Shown here: positions 46,966 to 56,348 of the stretch, in pieces
Position numbering within the stretch: the first letter of the stretch is position 1
How the letters are laid out: the number at the start of each line of letters is the position of its first letter
The notes under the pieces: generated by a model
What the model saw: the letters and a program-made list of their open reading frames with translations, nothing else
The model's database searches: none
What the model was told of the DNA's origin: nothing
Translations under genes and position numbers: made by a program
Origin: FEN-1297 sp963787005
GTDB taxonomy: Bacteria > Bacteroidota > Ignavibacteria > Ignavibacteriales > Ignavibacteriaceae
Assembly (NCBI GenBank): GCA_963787005.1
Contig: CAWBBX010000030.1
Span: 1 to 64,000 of the forward strand
Length of the DNA stretch: 64,000 nt
Direction of reading: 5' to 3'

Positions 46966-46981
46966 AGTACCCCGGAGAGGA
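46966..46981 (-). repeat. Partial copy of the tRNA-Arg 3' end (candidate attachment-site scar)
   Basis: AGTACCCCGGAGAGGA is identical over 16 bases to the 3' end of the tRNA-Arg(CCU) gene and its flank (49386-49401). The similarity then decays (ATTCCTCCG against CTTGAACCTCCG), so this is a broken piece rather than a working tRNA. Orientation is the same as the tRNA. Confidence 0.65.
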
Positions 46982-47784
46982 TTCCTCCGTTGTTCCGAAT
47001 GAACGCCTATGGTATAGCCCTATTCTGCTTTTTGTAACCTTTCTTTTTTCTTTCTCTATTAATTCTGTATAAATTCCTTCTTTAATTTCGTCAATATCTT
47101 TATATCTTTTTGTTGAATTTTTACATTCAAATTCTTACTCAACCCACAATATTCCACTACCGTCATTTTTCTCTAATTCGATATTTTTCTTTGCAATTAG
47201 CTGACTTCCTATATGTTTTATATTTTAAAGTTTTACTTTTATTTTTTTGATTTGTCTTTACAGTGATGTTTCCCCTAATCATAAACCCCGCACTCTAAAC
47301 ATAGCATTTTGAAAATTTATTAAATCACGATTATCCTTTAAGGTTGCTTTCCAAAACCTTCAAGGATGCCTCATCAATATTTCTCTAGCAGACAACGTAA
47401 TAGTTGTTTTTAAAATTGCAAAAAAGCTTTCCCAGTTCCCATACATATTATTCGGCATCCGGCATAAAGTATCCGATATTCGGAATACATCATCAACTAT
47501 GATTACCGGAATAATCCATATGTCTCGCACAACAGACTTCCGGTATCCATCCCTTTGGGGAAAGATTATTAGTCTCTGAATGTAAATGGAACAAGTATCT
47601 AAAGAAGCATTATAGCTGTTTGATAAAACTAAGGGAATTTCATCTAAAAAGAATACATATTTACAAATAGATGATAAAGTAAAATCTGATTTATTTTATT
47701 AAATTGTGTTTCCCTGAAAATTTATCTTGGAAATTAATTTAGCTGCCTTCTGCTTAACTTCAATTATTAATAAAGGAATAAAAA
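46982..47784. other. Gene-poor stretch
   Basis: About 800 bases between the tRNA fragment and the terminator of the small lipoprotein gene. Stop codons are frequent in all frames; base composition is strongly AT-rich, with CAAGGATG-type words near 47366 and CATCCCTTTGGGGA near 47548. No credible gene or RNA was found; probably decayed inserted DNA. Confidence 0.5.
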
Positions 47785-47813
47785 ATCCCGCAGTAAAATT
47801 ATTAGTGCGGGAT
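47785..47813 (-). terminator. Rho-independent terminator of the small lipoprotein gene
   Basis: On the minus strand ATCCCGCA (47813-47806) pairs with TGCGGGAT (47792-47785) around a 13-base AT-rich loop and is followed by TTTTTATT. It lies about 40 bases after the stop at 47850. Confidence 0.85.
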
Positions 47814-47849
47814 ATAAAAACATTTATAAAATAGTTTTTATTTTAAGCA

Positions 47850-48281
47850 TTATTTATTAAGCGAAAAAGAGCCGTATACATAAGTAAGCGGGCTGACGGT
47901 TTCCTGGCTGTCAAATTTATAAGTTCCGTTTAGCTTAGTATCATCCGAAAATGTTCCTGTGAATTTTTCTTCAGTATTTGTCCCTAACGATATTTCAAAA
48001 GCGCTGTCGATAAGTTTAACAATTCCTTCCGATTTTGTTTCCGTTTTTGTCCCATACGTAGAAGAGCCGCTTGAAAAATAGCTGTATGAAAGGTAATAGG
48101 AAGTTACGAACGCTGTCCCTCCTACATTACTTACTGTAAAACTTACGCTGTCGCCTACCGAAGTAGTACCCTGGTACACGCCGACATAAGCCGGCACAAC
48201 AGCCGGGCTAACCGGATTATCCGATGAACAGCCCCATACGCCTAATATTATAAATATTACCGCAATTATTACATTTTTCAA
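47850..48281 (-). CDS. Small hypothetical lipoprotein
   Basis: 143 residues with a clear lipobox (LGVWGCSSDNP, Cys18). The mature part is a Ser/Thr/Tyr-rich beta protein (YVGVYQGTTSVGDSVSFTVSN, then FTGTFSDDTKLNGTYKF), resembling short lipocalin- or META-like beta barrels in which GxYxG and FSDDxKLNGTY recur. Function unknown. It is the only apparently intact gene in the 46.8-49.4 kb gene-poor region, and it has its own terminator. Confidence 0.65.
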   Translation of the reverse strand: MKNVIIAVIFIILGVWGCSSDNPVSPAVVPAYVGVYQGTTSVGDSVSFTVSNVGGTAFVTSYYLSYSYFSSGSSTYGTKTETKSEGIVKLIDSAFEISLGTNTEEKFTGTFSDDTKLNGTYKFDSQETVSPLTYVYGSFSLNK

Positions 48282-48653
48282 TTAAATCACCTATTATTTA
48301 TCTAAGTTTTTACAATTATTGGTTCAAGCATTAACTGCCCGAACAATATATCCGGAGAAAATACAATTGAAAAGAATAGAGAGTTTCTAATGCAGGTAGT
48401 TTATCAAGTGTATAAGAAGCGGAGTTATAATATAGGCATTATTAAGCCGGTAAACTAATTTAATTGCATATATGCCGGTCTTATAAATCGCTCTGTTATT
48501 TGTCTTTTATTTTTTTCTGCCGATTATTTACTCTGACATAATTATAAACGCTAACATGCATGCGATTTGTAACCCTTCCTGCACCGCCGTCATGTAATGT
48601 TGCCGCAGCTCATACCAGTGCGCTTCCAAACTACTACAGCTTGAGCACCATAA
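48282..48653. other. Intergenic stretch without a recognisable gene
   Basis: About 370 bases. The last 120 bases before the recombinase remnant (CCTGCACCGCCGTCATG...CCAGTGCGC) are GC-richer than the surroundings and might be the decayed upstream part of that gene, but no frame can be followed. Confidence 0.45.
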
Positions 48654-49154
48654 GGCATTCCGCTCGGAGATATTTTATACTGTGGATATTGCGGCCACAG
48701 ACTAGATGCTGCTTACGGGACTAAAGGCGGAAAAAAGTACCATTACTATAAATGCACAACAAAAAACAAAGAGACAAGTGATGCATGTAGTGGTAAGATG
48801 TTACAATCAGGCACATTAGAAAACTTTGTAAATAAAATTTTCGAAGTCCTTGCGACCGATGAAAGATCCTTTGAAATGAATTTCCAAAACCTTTCTAAAG
48901 GATCGGGCATACAATTGGCCGCTTTAGAGAAGGAGCAACGGATTTGGCCTTCGAATCTGGCTAAAAATAAAGGGACTCTTAATAATTATAATAGCTTGCT
49001 CGGTGTCAAAGGAATTGACAACCTCCCAAAATCTACTAGCTATGATAAAAAAATCTTGAAGCGAGCCTTCCTCAATTATATTCGCGCTGTTAAAGAGATG
49101 CCGTCGGAGAAACTTAAAATTGTATATCAAAGTTTCTTTGAACGAATTACATAA
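48654..49154 (+). pseudogene. Serine-recombinase remnant (zinc-ribbon and coiled-coil end)
   Basis: An open frame preceded by a stop at 48651 and without a start near it. It begins GIPLGDILYCGYCGHRLDAAYG, with the second half of a zinc ribbon in YYKCTTKN...CSGKM, giving the recombinase_zn_beta_ribbon pattern (CxxC ... C ... C) of large serine recombinases, followed by the usual helical tail to 49154 (KEMPSEKLKIVYQSFFERIT). The catalytic and DNA-binding N-terminal domains (over 250 residues) are missing. A dead site-specific recombinase beside a tRNA gene. Confidence 0.75.
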
Positions 49155-49198
49155 TACGTGGATGATAAAGGTGAGATAATAAGAAAATGATATGAGAT

Positions 49199-49238
49199 GA
49201 AGAGTTTCGAACTCTCTGAATTTGAGAGTTCGAATCTT
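49199..49238. repeat. Inverted repeat, about 16 base pairs
   Basis: GAAGAGTTTCGAACTCTC and its near complement GAGAGTTCGAATCTTC flank the loop TGAATTT. It follows the recombinase remnant by about 45 bases and precedes the second tRNA fragment by about 12 bases, a position where an element end or a recombination crossover could lie. Confidence 0.6.
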
Positions 49239-49249
49239 CGTACGTCCGT

Positions 49250-49262
49250 GTACCCCGGAGAG
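49250..49262 (-). repeat. Second partial copy of the tRNA-Arg 3' end
   Basis: GTACCCCGGAGAG matches the tRNA-Arg 3' end (49387-49399) over 13 bases, in the same orientation. It is followed by a GC-rich CCGCCGCGGCGG palindrome and a CCCGCC/GGCGGG hairpin (49265-49293). Confidence 0.55.
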
Positions 49263-49319
49263 TCCGCCGCGGCGGATTGCCCGCCTTAGGCGGGTAGGAA
49301 ATCGGCGCTAATCCTTAAT

Positions 49320-49341
49320 TAAAAAGCCCCGATTCGGGGCT
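49320..49341 (-). terminator. Rho-independent terminator after tRNA-Arg
   Basis: Minus strand: AAGCCCCGAATCGGGGCTT with a GCCCC/GGGGC stem, followed by TTTTTAATT. It lies about 45 bases downstream of the tRNA-Arg gene and is the cleanest terminator in the region. Confidence 0.9.
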
Positions 49342-49387
49342 TATACTTTCAATATCAAGAGTAATGTTAATTCTTAATTAATTTCAG

Positions 49388-49460
49388 TACCCCGGAGAGG
49401 ACTTGAACCTCCGACCTGCGGTTTAGGAAACCGACGCTCTATCCACTGAGCTACCGGGGC
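49388..49460 (-). tRNA. tRNA-Arg (anticodon CCU)
   Basis: 73 nucleotides, no encoded CCA. Cloverleaf by eye: acceptor GCCCCGG / CCGGGGT (one G-U), D arm GCTC-AGTGGATA-GAGC, anticodon arm with loop TTCCTAA (U33, anticodon CCU, A37), T arm GGAGG-TTCGAGT-CCTCT, discriminator A. First pair of the anticodon stem is a mismatch (U-C). It reads AGG. Partial copies of its 3' end lie at 46966 and 49250, the pattern expected if its 3' end served as an integration site. Confidence 0.93.
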
Positions 49461-49623
49461 AAATTTACGAAATATCGGGATATGAAAGCACGACCAATAT
49501 TTACTCCGTAAAGATAATCAACTTTTGATTATTAGAAAAGTTCGGGAAAGCGGCCTGGTAAGGTAATTCACAAATTAAAGCACTTTTACCAGGTAATTAA
49601 ACAGCCTGTCGGCTGAATATGAT

Positions 49624-52275
49624 TTACATATTCAGCCAATAGGTGAATTTAAGGAGGAAAATATTGTCAGGATGAAGCGTCAGCATTCTGTTTATAGAAT
49701 GGTTAAAGCGGAAATTCCCGATCCCGTCGTCATCCGCCCTGGTCTGCGTCCACACAAGAAATAAAACCGATCCCGGCATGTACTCCCAGCGCAGAACCGC
49801 GTTGCCGCGAAGTGAGATAAAATTGAAATTCGGATCGTCTATTTGAAAAGCCGCAGCCGGGCCCGATCCGTCCGGATCAACAGTTAGATTGTTCTTATCT
49901 AATGTCGAACCGTTCTCGCCGTAAACATTAAAATCGTATGTTCGGGGTATTGCAAGTTCTTTGTAGTTTGTAAAATCCCCCGAAGAAATTAACGGCTGCA
50001 TGTAAACCTGCAGACTAAGCTTCGGTGTGAACGTCCAATTCAACCTTACACCCGCGGCGAATGTAGTCTGATGCATCTCCGCGAAGACATATCTTTTGCC
50101 GAATGTTGCTTTGGCATAAGAATCGTCGAACGTATCAATGTACTGTGAGTTTTCGAAATCCTTTGAGAAAGAAGGCTCTATGCTTATAGTAAAGTTTGAA
50201 GCAGGCCTGAACTCGACTCCCGCGTTTACATTCCATTGATGTGTTGCCTTTGAGTCATAAGTATTAAACCCGCCCGATGCTACAAAGCTTTTCCTCGAAT
50301 CGCTGTTTACATAGAGACCGGTTTGATATCCCGGAGGATTGATCGATAACGGACCGCCCCTGGTACGGCCGTCATTCACCGTTTGAGGATTGTAAGCAAG
50401 GTTCCAGTTAAACTGAATATAATTGAGAAGACGCAGGGTTCCGAAGTGAAACGCCCCTTCCCAGTTAATATTCCCGTCGTAATTATAATTTCTGAACAGC
50501 GCTCCGCCGAGTTCGAGATAACGAAAATATTTTGTGGGCTCCGTCCAGTTATACCCCGCGCCTATATGCATGTTTATTCTATTCGATACCGGGAGAAATC
50601 CGAGATCGTTTATATCGAAGCCGGGACTAATAATTCCGAACGCGGAATTCACGAAGAAGTTCCCCTTCTGCTTGGCAAGTACGAATCTGGCTGCGTATCC
50701 CGATAACGATGTTGCGGAACTGTCCACGTGCAGGGCTTTCGAATCGGGCCGCTGAAAATAATGACGCGAGCTTGTCTGGACGTCTACCATCCTTTGCTTG
50801 TCTCCTTTTATGTAGCTTAATCCTGCCCAGCCGCTTACAGCCCAGGTCTTCGATTTATCCAGGATGGTCCAGCCGTCAATACCACCTACATATGATCCGC
50901 CGTTTATCTGATCTCTCAGTGCCGGATCTTTGAAAAAACGGTTCGTAACGGTTGATATAAATCCCAGGCCCTGACGCCCTTGATTAATTTCCTTTTGCGC
51001 CCTGAATATTCCGTAATAAGTAAGAGGCTCAACTTCTACTGAGTTTTTTACACCGCCTATCTGATACTGTGCATTTTCTCTGGATGTAAGAGCTTGGATA
51101 ACACCGACATTAATATTCCCGTCTACTTTCCCTGTAAGCTTCGCCGCACCGAGTATGTGAGTTCCGGAAGGAACGTCGGTATAATCGGCATCGGGAACTT
51201 CACCCTGCGGGTTTCTGCCGATTCTTCTGCTGTAGAAGAATTGAGGAGTCCACCAGTTGAAACTCCAATAGTTTGATACACCCCCCTGTCCGAATTTGAA
51301 AGTAGAGGCATTATCCACAAAGAAAGGTCTTTTCTCCTGGTAGAAAGTTTCGTTATCGCTTAAGTTGATGACGGCCGGGTCGATCTCGACCTGTCCGAAA
51401 TCCGGATTGATTGTAGCGTTCAACGTAAAGTTTGTACCGATTCCCATCTTCAGATCGCCGCCGAACCCGGGTTTATAAGCGGATCCGTTGTTAAACGGAT
51501 TACCCACCTCGGGTGCAGTGTACGAGGCTTTCGTAGTAACGTAAGGAAGCAGCTCAAAATCGGCGTGAGGCTGTATGTCATTTAATCCTTTCAGCTCGGC
51601 AAATCGGGAAACAAACCCGTTCTCGTTCTTAGGTATATAAACTAAATAATCTTTCTCGTTATAACGCGCTATATCTCTCTCAAAATCAATTCCCCAAATA
51701 TTTTCCTTCTTTACTTCAAACCTAAGCTGCGAATATGGTATCCTCATCTCAACTGTCCAGCCTTTATCGTCAATATTAACTTTGCCCTGCCAAACGCCGT
51801 CCCACGAATTGTCATTCCAGTTGTCGTTATACATTGTTCCGTCCAGCTGAGTACCTGCCGCGTTTAGACCGAAATAATAGCCGCTTCTTAAATCATGATA
51901 CGGATCGAGGAATACACCGAACACGTCCGAGGTAACATTGCCGTCGCGGCGGGTAAGTCGTGCCATTATAGAATCGGGTGAAGTATCGTACATTCTGGCG
52001 CCAACATACAGGGCGTCATTGTCGTATAAAATATAAACCACCGTTTTTTCCGACGGCGGAGTATTTTCTTTCGGTTCTCTCTGAATAAAATGATCGGTAC
52101 CGACGGCTTTTTGCCATGCCGGCTCGGATAATATTCCGTCTATTTTTATCGGTTCGGAAATGCGGACTGCATGCACGGTAATCTTCGCGGAGTCGGAAGA
52201 TGATTCACCGCTGTCCGCTTTAACTGCGATAGTATTTATTGATATAAATATTACGAAAAGTAATTTTTTTATCAT
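49624..52275 (-). CDS. CBM9-like / DUF5916 outer-membrane protein
   Basis: 883 residues. Signal peptide (1-20), an N-terminal CBM9-like domain (about 33-230: VRISEPIKIDGILSEPAWQKAV, DVFGVFLDPYHD, GKVNIDDKGWTVEMRIPYSQLRF), then a DUF5916 beta-barrel with alternating aromatic strands, ending LKFTYWLNM, an outer-membrane-type aromatic C-terminus. Function unknown; proteins of this type sit in the outer membrane and may bind carbohydrate or heme-like ligands through the N-terminal domain. Monocistronic, next to the tRNA-Arg. Confidence 0.82.
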   Translation of the reverse strand: MIKKLLFVIFISINTIAVKADSGESSSDSAKITVHAVRISEPIKIDGILSEPAWQKAVGTDHFIQREPKENTPPSEKTVVYILYDNDALYVGARMYDTSPDSIMARLTRRDGNVTSDVFGVFLDPYHDLRSGYYFGLNAAGTQLDGTMYNDNWNDNSWDGVWQGKVNIDDKGWTVEMRIPYSQLRFEVKKENIWGIDFERDIARYNEKDYLVYIPKNENGFVSRFAELKGLNDIQPHADFELLPYVTTKASYTAPEVGNPFNNGSAYKPGFGGDLKMGIGTNFTLNATINPDFGQVEIDPAVINLSDNETFYQEKRPFFVDNASTFKFGQGGVSNYWSFNWWTPQFFYSRRIGRNPQGEVPDADYTDVPSGTHILGAAKLTGKVDGNINVGVIQALTSRENAQYQIGGVKNSVEVEPLTYYGIFRAQKEINQGRQGLGFISTVTNRFFKDPALRDQINGGSYVGGIDGWTILDKSKTWAVSGWAGLSYIKGDKQRMVDVQTSSRHYFQRPDSKALHVDSSATSLSGYAARFVLAKQKGNFFVNSAFGIISPGFDINDLGFLPVSNRINMHIGAGYNWTEPTKYFRYLELGGALFRNYNYDGNINWEGAFHFGTLRLLNYIQFNWNLAYNPQTVNDGRTRGGPLSINPPGYQTGLYVNSDSRKSFVASGGFNTYDSKATHQWNVNAGVEFRPASNFTISIEPSFSKDFENSQYIDTFDDSYAKATFGKRYVFAEMHQTTFAAGVRLNWTFTPKLSLQVYMQPLISSGDFTNYKELAIPRTYDFNVYGENGSTLDKNNLTVDPDGSGPAAAFQIDDPNFNFISLRGNAVLRWEYMPGSVLFLVWTQTRADDDGIGNFRFNHSINRMLTLHPDNIFLLKFTYWLNM

Positions 52276-52534
52276 AAGATTCTTATTATAATTTGAAAAC
52301 TACCGTACAAGCTATCGGGTACTGAATGATTAGACTATTGTGCCGATCAAAGGTTAGTATTATTTAGATGTTTTTCTTTAAAGATTATTTGAACGGCGGA
52401 TAATTATTATGAGCGGTGGATGGAATATTGGAAAGCGTATTCCGGATTGGTTTGAGATTAATGTATAGCGGCACTATAATTAATTGACGACTGCCGACTG
52501 CATTTTGAGAATTGCAGAGTAGATCAGGGGCAAA

Positions 52535-54360
52535 TTACCGTAGCGGATATATTTTATATATCCTTGCCGATCCCGGAGGAATGTTGATGATAAGCCTTGC
52601 GGTTTCACCCGCACTCCCTTTTATGTTTCCGGTTTCACCCGCAAGCAGTTCATCGTACGAGGCTTTGTTGAATCCGGCCGGAACTTCATACGAATCGGCT
52701 TTACCGCCTATGTTAAAGGCGCATATCATTCTTTCATTTTCGTAAACTCTTTCGAAAGCAAAAGAACTTTTCTCATCGTTTGAATAAATGAATTTTATAT
52801 CTCCGAACTTTAAAGCGTTGCTGCCGTTTCTTATCGATATTATTTTCTTGTAGTAATTAAGAAGATTGGTATCGGGAGCAACTTTATACGAACCGAATCC
52901 TTTTTTAAATCCCGATTCTTTAGTAATCACTTCATTGTCATATTTTAAATTCTGCCAGAGCATCGGCTTGCGGTCGTGCGGATCGTCGGCGCCCCACATT
53001 CCTACTTCATCGCCGTAATAGATCATCGGCGCGCCTTTGAACGTAATCTGAAAAGCCGCAATTATTTTCTGCATATGATAATCGGCCGAATCAGGCTTAC
53101 CCGGATTATAATTCGGGTTATCCTCGTTCCCGTTTCTGTCGAAACCTCTATCAGGATTCGCTATCATCGATGAGAGTCTGTCCGTATCGTGACTATCAAC
53201 GAGGTTCTGTAATATATCCAAATTCTGCCGAGGGTAAGTATCTTCAATTTTCTGCAGAAGATTTATAAAATCGAAAACGGAAATCCTGTCCTTTTTAGCG
53301 ACGAAAAATTTATTTACAGCAAAAGCGAAATTGTAATCCATCAATGAGTTGAACGGCCCGTTCTTCGAAACAAAATCCGGATAATAGCCCCACAGCTCGC
53401 CTGTTATAAAAGCTTTCGGATTTATTGATGTTACCAGCCTGCTCCAGCCTTTCCAAAATCCCAGCGGCACCTGTTCGGCGGCATCCAGTCTCCAGCCGTC
53501 TACTCCGTCCGACGGATCGCCGTCGTTGTTCGGATCCATCCACCTTACCGTAATATTGAAGATATACTGTTTCGGACCGGGATTCAGATCATCCTCTGTG
53601 CGGTTAAAAACCGGCAGTTCTTTAACACCGTACCATCCTTTATAATCGAAACCTTTTCCGGTGCTGTCGCCGAAGGAAGTTATCTCGTACCAATTTTTAT
53701 ATTTTGAGTTTTCGCCGTTCTTTAGAATATCCTCGGAATGCCCAAAAGTCCCTTCCGGTATGATTAAATACTCCGTCGATAATGATTTTCATTCCGCGTT
53801 TATGTACTTCGTCGAATTAATTTGAGGAAAAGGCTGTCGGCCGAGGTCCAAACCCAGGTTTTCGGGTCGTCGGGAGTTTCTTTCGCGATCAGTTTTTCAT
53901 CGCCTTTGGGATCCGGCCCGAAATTAACATCGATATGGTGAAATGTATCGGCATCGTATTTATGCAGGGAAGGAGCGTCGAAAACGGGATTCAGATAAAT
54001 TGCGCCGACACCGAGTTTCTTCAGATAATCGAGATGATCTATAATTCCCTGCAGATCGCCGCCGTATCTTCTCTCATAAAGATGATTCCTAAAACCGCCG
54101 CCCATTCTTTTTTCCCAGCCGGACTGCGCGAACCAGTTGGAAGTCCACTTTGTAACACGCCAGTCTTTGGGTTTAAATTTCATGTCGATGAAAACTTTAT
54201 CTGCGCTTGGTTCGTTCGATGTATCGCCGTCGGCAAATCTTTCGGGAAAGATCTGATACCAGACAATTCCCTTTGCCCAGTCCGGGAACTTGTTTTGCGT
54301 AAAAGAAGATCCCGTAGCGATAATTATCGCAAGAAGAAATCCGAAAAAAATTTTCTTCAT
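52535..54360 (-). CDS. GH13 alpha-amylase/neopullulanase-type enzyme, secreted, two frameshifts
   Basis: About 607 residues after frame repair. Signal peptide (1-22), then WYQIFPERFADGD, GGDLQGIIDHLDYLKKLGVGAIYLNPVF, DGVFNHTG, GWRLDAAEQV (nucleophile Asp), FITGELWG (acid/base Glu) and LVDSHDTDR (Asp), so all three catalytic residues are present. The frame breaks twice within about 80 bases: an extra base near 53813-53815 (restoring KLIDEVHKRGMKIIIDG) and an extra base at 53731-53732 (restoring FRDILKNGENSKYKNW). Its ATG overlaps the RmlD-like stop by four bases. It should act on alpha-1,4-glucans, unlike the mannan enzymes. Confidence 0.87.
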
Positions 54361-55268
54361 AAGGATAGTTCTCTTTTCATAATGGCAAGTGATTCTATTA
54401 TGGAGTGGGGTCTAAAGCCAAGTTCGGTTTCTGCTTTTAGAGTATAAAGGCCGGACTTAAGAGGCCTCGGAGCAGGTTGTTTCAAATCTCCGGTAATTAT
54501 CGGAGATATAAGACTCTTATCCAAGCCGAAGTAATCCGCGATTCTTCCGGTAAACTCGAAACGGGAAATGAAGTCGCGCCCTCCTATATTATAAATCCCC
54601 TGTTTATTAAACTCTATGGCCTTGCTTATGCCCTGCACAAGATCATCAGTAAAAGTAGGATTATTTATCTGATCGGTTACTATCCTGATCGGCCTGCCGT
54701 CTCTCAAAGAATTAACGACCCATCTAACAAAATCGGGGCGCCCCTCGGCTACGCCGTACAGCACATTTGTTCTTAGGATTGTATATAAAATACCGCTTAT
54801 CTTCAGCGCGTTCTCACTGGCAAGTTTCGTCCGGCCGTAATAACTAAGCGGGTTCGGCTTAGCCGATTCAGGGTAAGGACCGTTAATTCCGTCAAAGATA
54901 TAATCCGATGAAATATGAACCAGCCTCGCGTCTATTACACGGCACGCCTCGGCCAGGTATTCCACGCCTTTAACATTCAGCTTCCAGGCCTGCTCCCTCT
55001 CCGATTCGCTCTTATCCACGTTGGTAAAGGCCGCCGCGTTAATTATATAGTCGGGATAGAAATCAAAAATAATTTTCTTTATTTCTTCCCTTTTTGTAAT
55101 GTCGCATTGGATGTAATCAAACTCTTCAATGACGGATTTTTCTTCGATTGAGCAGCCTAAAAGGGATACATTATCCTGAGCCGAGTAAAATTCCGCGGTG
55201 CGCTGTCCGAGCATTCCGTTTACACCAACTACAAGTATTCTCTTCTTAATAATATCGTGTGAATACAT
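54357..55268 (-). CDS. RmlD-like dTDP-4-dehydrorhamnose reductase / SDR
   Basis: 303 residues, extended-type short-chain reductase. NAD(P)-binding GVNGMLGQ (15-22), INAAAFTNVDKSE, the catalytic Ser/Tyr/Lys in ISSDYIFDG and YYGRTK, and the RmlD-type end (QPAPRPLKSGL). Reduces a dTDP-keto sugar in rhamnose synthesis if it is a true RmlD; no rmlA, B or C is nearby, so another nucleotide-sugar or methionine-adenosyltransferase-beta-like role is possible. Overlaps pfkB by 23 bases upstream and the amylase start downstream. Confidence 0.8.
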   Translation of the reverse strand: MYSHDIIKKRILVVGVNGMLGQRTAEFYSAQDNVSLLGCSIEEKSVIEEFDYIQCDITKREEIKKIIFDFYPDYIINAAAFTNVDKSESEREQAWKLNVKGVEYLAEACRVIDARLVHISSDYIFDGINGPYPESAKPNPLSYYGRTKLASENALKISGILYTILRTNVLYGVAEGRPDFVRWVVNSLRDGRPIRIVTDQINNPTFTDDLVQGISKAIEFNKQGIYNIGGRDFISRFEFTGRIADYFGLDKSLISPIITGDLKQPAPRPLKSGLYTLKAETELGFRPHSIIESLAIMKRELSL

Positions 55269-56133
55269 CTTTCTTCAAATTTCTTAGTGAGTCAATTGAA
55301 CTACCGGAGGCCGTAATTCCCCCTGCGGAGTTGGCAAACTCCAGAGCAATTTTTATATTTTTCGTTTTAATATAAGTATAAAAAAACACTGCCCCAAATA
55401 CGTCCCCGCACCCTATTTTATTGGCCGAACGCACTTTTTTAGCGGACATAAAAAGCGACTTCATCTCTCCTTTTTCAGTCCAGTAAATCCTTACACCCTT
55501 CTCGCCTTTTGTCAATAATAAATATTTCAATCCGGTGCTCAAAACTTCCTCTGCTATTTCATTTTCGTCGTTCAATCCACTCAAAGTTCTCAGCTCGCTT
55601 TCGTTGACTTGTACAAAATCGACCGAAGCAAGCCACCTCCGGACTTCAGGTACAAGCCTGAAATCTCTCTTTAGATTTTCATCGAGTCCGCGAGCCAAAG
55701 TATGAACATCCAAGTATACCGGTCCGCTGAAATTTCTCCTTATTTCCTCCGCCTTTTCGACGGTAATATCGAAACCCGTAATCATATTTATAAGAATACC
55801 GTCAAATTGGTCCAGATCTTCGGTACTAACATCAAGGGTTTTGGTTATGTTCTCGTATCTTTCTCCCCTTTCTTTATAGTCATGTAGCATTAAATATACT
55901 TTAGGAATGGCTTCCGTTTCCCTAAAATATTTTTTATCAAGATCTGCGTAAACATCGGCAAAGAGCTTCTCATTCTTTTTCTCGACGGAAGTATTTAAAA
56001 AAATCATGTCATCATCTCCGGTAAAAGACCGAAGCGCGGATGCCGTGTAGTAAATTCCTCCCGGCTTGATCGTATCTTTACCCATATGATGAAAATGATC
56101 CTCTACAGTATGACCGATGACAAGAAGCTTCAT
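55246..56133 (-). CDS. PfkB-family carbohydrate kinase
   Basis: 295 residues. PfkB features: GGIYYTASALRSF near the N-terminus, NESELRTLSG, LLLTKGEKGVRIYW, and the catalytic anion hole NKIGCGDVFGAVFFYTY. The loop is GCGDVFGA rather than the common GAGDxFxxG, so Asp is retained but the first Gly-Ala is Gly-Cys. Strong AGGAGAT before the ATG. First gene of the coupled kinase, reductase, amylase unit. Substrate unknown; a sugar is inferred. Confidence 0.85.
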   Translation of the reverse strand: MKLLVIGHTVEDHFHHMGKDTIKPGGIYYTASALRSFTGDDDMIFLNTSVEKKNEKLFADVYADLDKKYFRETEAIPKVYLMLHDYKERGERYENITKTLDVSTEDLDQFDGILINMITGFDITVEKAEEIRRNFSGPVYLDVHTLARGLDENLKRDFRLVPEVRRWLASVDFVQVNESELRTLSGLNDENEIAEEVLSTGLKYLLLTKGEKGVRIYWTEKGEMKSLFMSAKKVRSANKIGCGDVFGAVFFYTYIKTKNIKIALEFANSAGGITASGSSIDSLRNLKKDVFTRYY

Positions 56134-56348
56134 TTTGGATCTCCTTATTTGTACTTTAATTACCGGACGAAGTAATTTAGAATAAATATTATATATGCAA
56201 ATTCTTTTTCTTTCAGATCAAAATCATAGGTGATGAAAGGCAAAACTCCGGTTTAACCTTTTTTCAGACTAAATAATAATTGTAAATTAGGTTATATTTA
56301 ACCTTTAATTTTTTATATCCTGATCAAAATTACAGAAATTAGGGCTTT

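Noticed and set aside
48654..49154. Functional site-specific integrase
   Set aside because: The catalytic and helix-turn-helix domains are missing and an in-frame stop precedes the zinc ribbon; no start codon with ribosome site.
49199..49238. tRNA-like cloverleaf with TTCGAAT loop
   Set aside because: The anticodon-like loop has G at position 33, and no D arm or acceptor stem can be drawn; it is a simple inverted repeat.
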